Origin: an uncultured Clostridia bacterium
GTDB taxonomy: Bacteria; Bacillota; Clostridia; Monoglobales; Monoglobaceae
Reading direction: 5' to 3'
Length of the DNA: 10,474 bases
Assembly (NCBI GenBank): GCA_945878965.1
Contig: CAMCUJ010000028.1
Coordinates: 1-10,474, forward strand
Part shown: piece after piece, positions 7,415-10,474 of the stretch
How the letters are laid out: each line of letters starts with the position of its first letter
Position numbering within the stretch: the first letter of the stretch is position 1
Notes under the pieces: generated by a model
The model's database searches: none
The model's input: the letters and a program-made list of their open reading frames with translations, nothing else
Told to the model about the DNA's origin: nothing
Made by a program: the position numbers and the translations under genes

Positions 7415-8385
7415 TAGATGAGTATTTCCCTGAAAATATAAAAGTTATAAATCTTATTGAAAACTATACAGATAATGAAAATCTTACGGCAGAGCACGGC
7501 TTGTCGCTTTACGTTAAAGCCGATAATATGAGTTTTATTGTAGACAGCGGACAGAGCGGAGCATTTATTGACAACGCCAAAATGCTTGGCATAGATTTTC
7601 AAAGTATTGATTTTATATTTTTATCGCACAATCATTACGACCATATAGGCGGTCTTAAACGGCTTTTGGATTGTAACAAAAATATAAAGGTTATAGCATC
7701 AAGAAATTGTCTGATACCGACTTTAAAGGTGTTAAGTGATGAGGATATTTCGGCAATCTCAAAGTACGGCGGAGTAAAGCTTTGCGAACTTAAAAGTGAG
7801 CCTAAGGACATAGGCGGCTTTGCGGAAATATACAAGGAACATCAAAACCGATTTATATTGGTTGATGAAGAATATAAATTAGCCGAGCATATTTATATTG
7901 AAAAGCCGATAAATAGCTATGCTGAGTTTGTGTGCAGAGATGCGGCGCTTGCAAAGCTCGATACAGACACTCAAAGGATACAGAGGGACGATTTCGGACA
8001 TGAGCTTTTTATGGTTATAGAGCGAAAGAACGATGTTATATTAATCAGCAGCTGCAGCCACTCGGGAATTGTAAATATTGCAGATACGGCGTACAGAAAA
8101 TTCAACAAGCCGATATCAACCGTTATAGGCGGATTCCATATGCGGGGTAAAGACGGCGATAATTCGCTTAACTGTACTGAAGAATTTATCAGGGAAACCT
8201 CTGAAAGACTTGAGGATTTTGGAGTTAAGAAGATATATACGGGGCATTGCACAGGAATTTTGGCACTTGAGGTCTTGAAATCGTATTTTGGTGATAGGGT
8301 TGAGCATTTTAAAACAGGTGAGATAATTGAAATTACACAGAATAAAATCAAAGATTTAAATATAAGCAAACAGATTTACAAATAA
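7411..8385 (+). CDS. Metallo-beta-lactamase-fold hydrolase, COG1237 type
   Basis: This 324-residue cytoplasmic protein has no signal peptide or membrane segment. Metal-binding motifs are SHNHYDHIGG (72-81; H73, H75, D77, H78), SSCSHSGIVN (213-222; H217), IGGFHM (239-244; H243) and YTGHCTG (276-282; H279). The motif SCSHSGIVN and the length fit the group named after an archaeal enzyme of methanopterin synthesis (dihydropterin ribofuranosylaminobenzene phosphate synthase). In bacteria that pathway is normally absent, so the real substrate here is unknown. The start codon overlaps the TtcA-like stop codon, with GAGGG about 6 nt upstream. The coupling suggests a linked or co-regulated role, which is inference. 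Confidence 0.85.
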   Translation: MIDEYFPENIKVINLIENYTDNENLTAEHGLSLYVKADNMSFIVDSGQSGAFIDNAKMLGIDFQSIDFIFLSHNHYDHIGGLKRLLDCNKNIKVIASRNCLIPTLKVLSDEDISAISKYGGVKLCELKSEPKDIGGFAEIYKEHQNRFILVDEEYKLAEHIYIEKPINSYAEFVCRDAALAKLDTDTQRIQRDDFGHELFMVIERKNDVILISSCSHSGIVNIADTAYRKFNKPISTVIGGFHMRGKDGDNSLNCTEEFIRETSERLEDFGVKKIYTGHCTGILALEVLKSYFGDRVEHFKTGEIIEITQNKIKDLNISKQIYK

Positions 8386-8414
8386 CTTAAAACAAAAATT
8401 AGGAGATGATTGGT

Positions 8415-9287
8415 ATGAAGAAAGTAACTAAAGCAATAATTCCGGCGGCGGGACTCGGAACAAGATTTCTTCCGGCAACAAAGGCACAGCCAAAGGAGAT
8501 GCTTCCTATTGTAGATAAGCCGACAATTCAGTATATTGTTGAGGAGGCAATTGATTCGGGAATTGAGGATATAATGATTATAACGGGCCGAAACAAGAGG
8601 GCGATTGAGGATCATTTTGACAAGTCCTACGAGCTTGAGGTTGAGCTTGAAAAAGCACAGAAAACAGAGCTTTTGGAGCTTGTGCGTGATATATCAAACC
8701 TTGCGAATATTCATTACATAAGACAAAAGGAAGCTAAGGGCTTAGGTCACGCTATATACTGTGCGAAAAGCTTTATTGCAAACGAGCCGTTTGCAGTTCT
8801 TTTGGGTGATGATATAGTGCACACGGAAAAGCCTTGTCTTAAGCAGATGATAGAGGTATTTAACAAATATCAGACCTCGGTTCTCGGTGTTCAGACAGTG
8901 TCGCCCGATGATATTTCAAAGTACGGCTGTGTAGACTGCAATATGGTTGAGGACAGAGTTTACAAGGTAAACGGACTTGTTGAAAAGCCTAAAAAGGAAG
9001 AAGCGCCAAGCAATGTTGCGATTCTCGGAAGATATATTATAACTCCGGAGATATTTGATGCTCTCGAAAATACAAAGCCGGGTGCAGGCGGCGAAATTCA
9101 GCTTACAGACGCTCTTGTAAGACTTTCAAGAACACAGGCTATGTATGCTTATGACTTTGTCGGCAGACGTTATGATGTCGGTGACAAGCTTGGATTTTTA
9201 CAGGCTACAGTTGAATATGCACTAAGACGTGACGATTTAAAGGATGATTTCAGAGCATATCTTGAGAATATTTTAAAGCAAGCTTAG
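8415..9287 (+). CDS. galU: UTP-glucose-1-phosphate uridylyltransferase
   Basis: GalU joins UTP and glucose 1-phosphate to UDP-glucose, the glucosyl donor for surface polysaccharides, glycolipids and teichoic acid decoration. The 290 residues contain the nucleotide loop [20 protein letters not shown] (11-30), PIVDKP (31-36), KGLGHAI (108-114), the metal-site LGDD (130-133), [10 protein letters not shown] (187-196) and [11 protein letters not shown] (223-233). The start at 8415 is chosen over the in-frame ATG at 8406, because AGGAG (8401-8405) touches 8406 directly but lies 9 nt before 8415. It follows the MBL gene by 29 nt with no visible terminator, so it is probably co-transcribed with it. 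Its stop codon is already part of a palindrome (9286-9301). Confidence 0.96.
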   Translation: MKKVTKAIIPAAGLGTRFLPATKAQPKEMLPIVDKPTIQYIVEEAIDSGIEDIMIITGRNKRAIEDHFDKSYELEVELEKAQKTELLELVRDISNLANIHYIRQKEAKGLGHAIYCAKSFIANEPFAVLLGDDIVHTEKPCLKQMIEVFNKYQTSVLGVQTVSPDDISKYGCVDCNMVEDRVYKVNGLVEKPKKEEAPSNVAILGRYIITPEIFDALENTKPGAGGEIQLTDALVRLSRTQAMYAYDFVGRRYDVGDKLGFLQATVEYALRRDDLKDDFRAYLENILKQA

Positions 9288-9301
9288 CGACAGCGGTCGC
9301 T
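9286..9301. repeat. Palindrome 1 of the galU-downstream cluster
   Basis: AGCGAC (9286-9291) and GTCGCT (9296-9301) pair around the loop AGCG. It overlaps the galU stop codon and is followed by TT only, so it could be a weak terminator-like hairpin but lacks a real U-tract. Confidence 0.65.
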
Positions 9302-9306
9302 TTACC

Positions 9307-9327
9307 ACGCCGACAACGGGTCGGCGT
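9307..9327. repeat. Palindrome 2 of the galU-downstream cluster
   Basis: ACGCCGAC (9307-9314) and GTCGGCGT (9320-9327) form a perfect 8-bp stem with a 5-nt loop. Its arms can also pair with the arms of palindrome 3 (both are built on GTCGGC / GCCGAC), so alternative folds are possible in a transcript. Confidence 0.7.
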
Positions 9328-9342
9328 AATGATGTATTCTTG

Positions 9343-9357
9343 GTCGGCTTCGCCGAC
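9343..9357. repeat. Palindrome 3 of the galU-downstream cluster
   Basis: GTCGGC (9343-9348) and GCCGAC (9352-9357) pair around the loop TTC. It has the same arm sequence as palindrome 2 but in the opposite order, which makes the two partial copies of one sequence facing each other. Confidence 0.65.
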
Positions 9358-9396
9358 GGGGCAAAAAGGCAAACATTATAGGTAAAATTTAAAATT

Positions 9397-9422
9397 GTAG
9401 GGGCGGATTCCACATCCGCCCG
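9397..9422. repeat. GTAGGGGCG-type intergenic palindrome, copy 2
   Basis: A perfect 8-bp stem GGGCGGAT (9401-9408) / ATCCGCCC (9414-9421) has a 5-nt loop. It starts GTAGGGGCG and ends CGCCCG like copy 1 read on its minus strand, while the inner stem differs in a paired way (GAT/ATC here, AAC/GTT there). It lies 50 bp upstream of the exporter permease start. Confidence 0.72.
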
Positions 9423-9471
9423 TAATTAAAGCTGATAAATTAATTTTATTATTTGAGGTGGTACGGAATAT

Positions 9472-10236
9472 ATGAATTATAAAACATTATTTTCGCTTGC
9501 GAAGAATGATTTTAAGGCGAAGTATGCCGGCTCGGTGCTTGGAGCTGTATGGGCATTTATAAATCCGGTAATTACAATTCTTATATACTGGTTTGTATTT
9601 CAGGTAGCTTTTCATAATTCCGATATCGGAAATGTTCCATATGTATTATGGTTAGTTTCGGGAATTGTGCCGTGGTTCTTTTTTGCCGACGCATGGGGCG
9701 GTGCAACAGGCTCGCTTGCTGATTATTCCTATCTTGTGAAAAAGGTTGTGTTTAAGATTGAAAGTCTTCCTCTTATAAGGGTTATATCGGCATTATTCGT
9801 ACATCTGTTCTTTGTTGCCTTAACCTTTATAATACTGTTTTGCTATGGCTTTAAGCCTCAGCTTATACACATTCAGATTATATATTATATGCTTTCGGCA
9901 TTTGTTATGGTGCTTGCACTCGGAAGAATCTGTGCTATACTTATGGCATTTATCAAGGATATAAACAATATAGTAGGAGTTTGCGTACAGTTCGGATACT
10001 GGCTTACACCTGTATTTTGGAACGTTGAAAATATTCCTCAGAATTTAACCTTTATATTTAAGCTTAATCCGGTATATTACCTGGTTGAGGGCTACAGAGA
10101 TACATTCGTTTATAATGTATGGTTCTTTGAAAGGCTTAACCTTACGATTTATTTTTGGGTAATTTCAATAGCGTTACTGATTATAAGCAATATATTATTT
10201 AAACGGTTAAGACCACATATTGCGGATATGCTATAG
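9472..10236 (+). CDS. ABC-2 type polysaccharide / teichoic-acid exporter permease
   Basis: This 254-residue integral membrane protein resembles TagG, KpsM and RfbA-type permeases, which pass lipid-linked polysaccharide or teichoic acid across the cytoplasmic membrane. About six hydrophobic segments are visible (roughly 28-48, 56-75, 105-125, 137-160, 168-184, 225-245). The amphipathic start LAKNDFKAKYAGSVLGAVWA (9-28) and the late motifs YWLTPVFW (176-183) and LNPVYYLVEGYRD (198-210) are typical of the family. The length is normal (250-290). The start follows GAGGTG (9455-9460). Such permeases need an ATPase partner, usually encoded directly downstream; here a terminator and a convergent unrelated gene follow, so the partner must be encoded elsewhere. 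GalU upstream fits a surface-polysaccharide role. Confidence 0.9.
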   Translation: MNYKTLFSLAKNDFKAKYAGSVLGAVWAFINPVITILIYWFVFQVAFHNSDIGNVPYVLWLVSGIVPWFFFADAWGGATGSLADYSYLVKKVVFKIESLPLIRVISALFVHLFFVALTFIILFCYGFKPQLIHIQIIYYMLSAFVMVLALGRICAILMAFIKDINNIVGVCVQFGYWLTPVFWNVENIPQNLTFIFKLNPVYYLVEGYRDTFVYNVWFFERLNLTIYFWVISIALLIISNILFKRLRPHIADML

Positions 10237-10240
10237 TGTA

Positions 10241-10287
10241 AAATGTTAAGCGGCGTCATTGTACGCCGCTTTGCTGATTTAACATTT
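10241..10287. terminator. Bidirectional terminator between the permease and the phosphodiesterase gene
   Basis: The perfect inner hairpin AGCGGCGT (10249-10256) / ACGCCGCT (10263-10270) has a 6-nt loop. It is enclosed by a second perfect pairing of AAATGTTAA (10241-10249) with TTAACATTT (10279-10287). T-rich sequence follows on the plus strand (TTTAATTTT), and AACATTTT follows the hairpin on the minus strand. It lies between two converging genes and could serve both. Confidence 0.75.
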
Positions 10288-10298
10288 AATTTTAAGAA

Positions 10299-10474
10299 TT
10301 AATCTATATCTTTTATCACAAATTCAGAATTTTCATATATGATATATGTGTTTCTGCCGTCCTTTTTTCCAAGTGATACAGAGCCGGGATTTATATATGT
10401 TATATTGCCGATTTCTTTGATTTCGGGGATATGAGTATGTCCGTTAAAAAGTATATCTCCCTTTTTAAGACTTG
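10299..10474 (-). CDS. YfcE/MJ0936-type metallophosphoesterase, C-terminal part
   Basis: Only the last 57 residues are in the window; the start lies beyond the right edge. They contain GDILFNGHTHIPEI and YINPGSVSLGKKDG, the metal-binding GHTHxP motif and the NPGSVS turn that close proteins of the YfcE/MJ0936 group of calcineurin-like phosphodiesterases. E. coli YfcE has about 184 residues, so roughly two thirds should be missing. The group acts on phosphodiester model substrates in vitro and its natural substrate is unsettled. It converges on the exporter permease. Confidence 0.88.
   Translation of the reverse strand, partial: SLKKGDILFNGHTHIPEIKEIGNITYINPGSVSLGKKDGRNTYIIYENSEFVIKDID

Noticed and set aside
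7971..8369. Minus-strand reading frame opposite the second MBL gene (about 132 codons)
   Set aside because: It is a serine- and isoleucine-rich shadow of a well-supported coding region with conserved metal-binding motifs on the other strand.
9286..9422. CRISPR array in the palindrome-rich stretch
   Set aside because: The palindromes differ in sequence and length, no direct repeat with regular spacers exists, and no cas gene is present.

Overview
The window is AT-rich, with strong Shine-Dalgarno sites (AGGAGG type) and consensus sigma-A-like promoters. Gene content points to a low-GC Gram-positive anaerobe of the Clostridia, probably a plant-fibre-degrading gut member of the Ruminococcaceae/Oscillospiraceae. 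The signs are a cytoplasmic GH43 glycosidase, a ComEC-type metallohydrolase next to holA, a TtcA-like thiolase-type protein, and short GC-rich palindromes between genes. This placement is inference from style and content, not from a marker gene.

Layout: (1) 1-1336, minus strand, a GH43 glycosidase running off the left edge, divergent from (2) a plus-strand pair: a membrane-anchored ComEC-type metallo-beta-lactamase (MBL) protein and holA (DNA polymerase III delta), which abut exactly. (3) A convergent minus-strand rsmA (16S rRNA dimethyladenosine transferase), separated from holA by a perfect palindrome. (4) Minus-strand gap (glyceraldehyde-3-phosphate dehydrogenase) with its own promoter and a strong terminator. 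(5) A gene-free stretch (5721-6084) with a hairpin, the rdgB promoter and a possible small transcript. (6) A plus-strand run: rdgB (nucleotide-pool cleaning), a TtcA-like tRNA thiolation protein, a second MBL protein of the COG1237 type that overlaps it by 4 nt, and galU (UDP-glucose pyrophosphorylase). (7) A 184-bp intergenic stretch holding four separate GC-rich palindromes. (8) An ABC-2 polysaccharide/teichoic-acid exporter permease that has no ATPase gene next to it. (9) A bidirectional terminator and the C-terminal end of a convergent YfcE/MJ0936-type phosphodiesterase.

Most of the window is housekeeping: replication, ribosome maturation, glycolysis, nucleotide sanitation and tRNA modification. 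GalU and the exporter permease suggest cell-surface polysaccharide synthesis and export. GH43 and gap fit sugar-polymer fermentation. I see no defence system, phage, insertion sequence, CRISPR array, tRNA or rRNA. The points most worth following are the palindromes (one family appears twice with compensatory stem changes), an operator-like site at the GH43 transcription start, the stand-alone ComEC-type MBL protein in the holA locus, the translationally coupled TtcA/MBL pair, and the permease without an adjacent ATPase.
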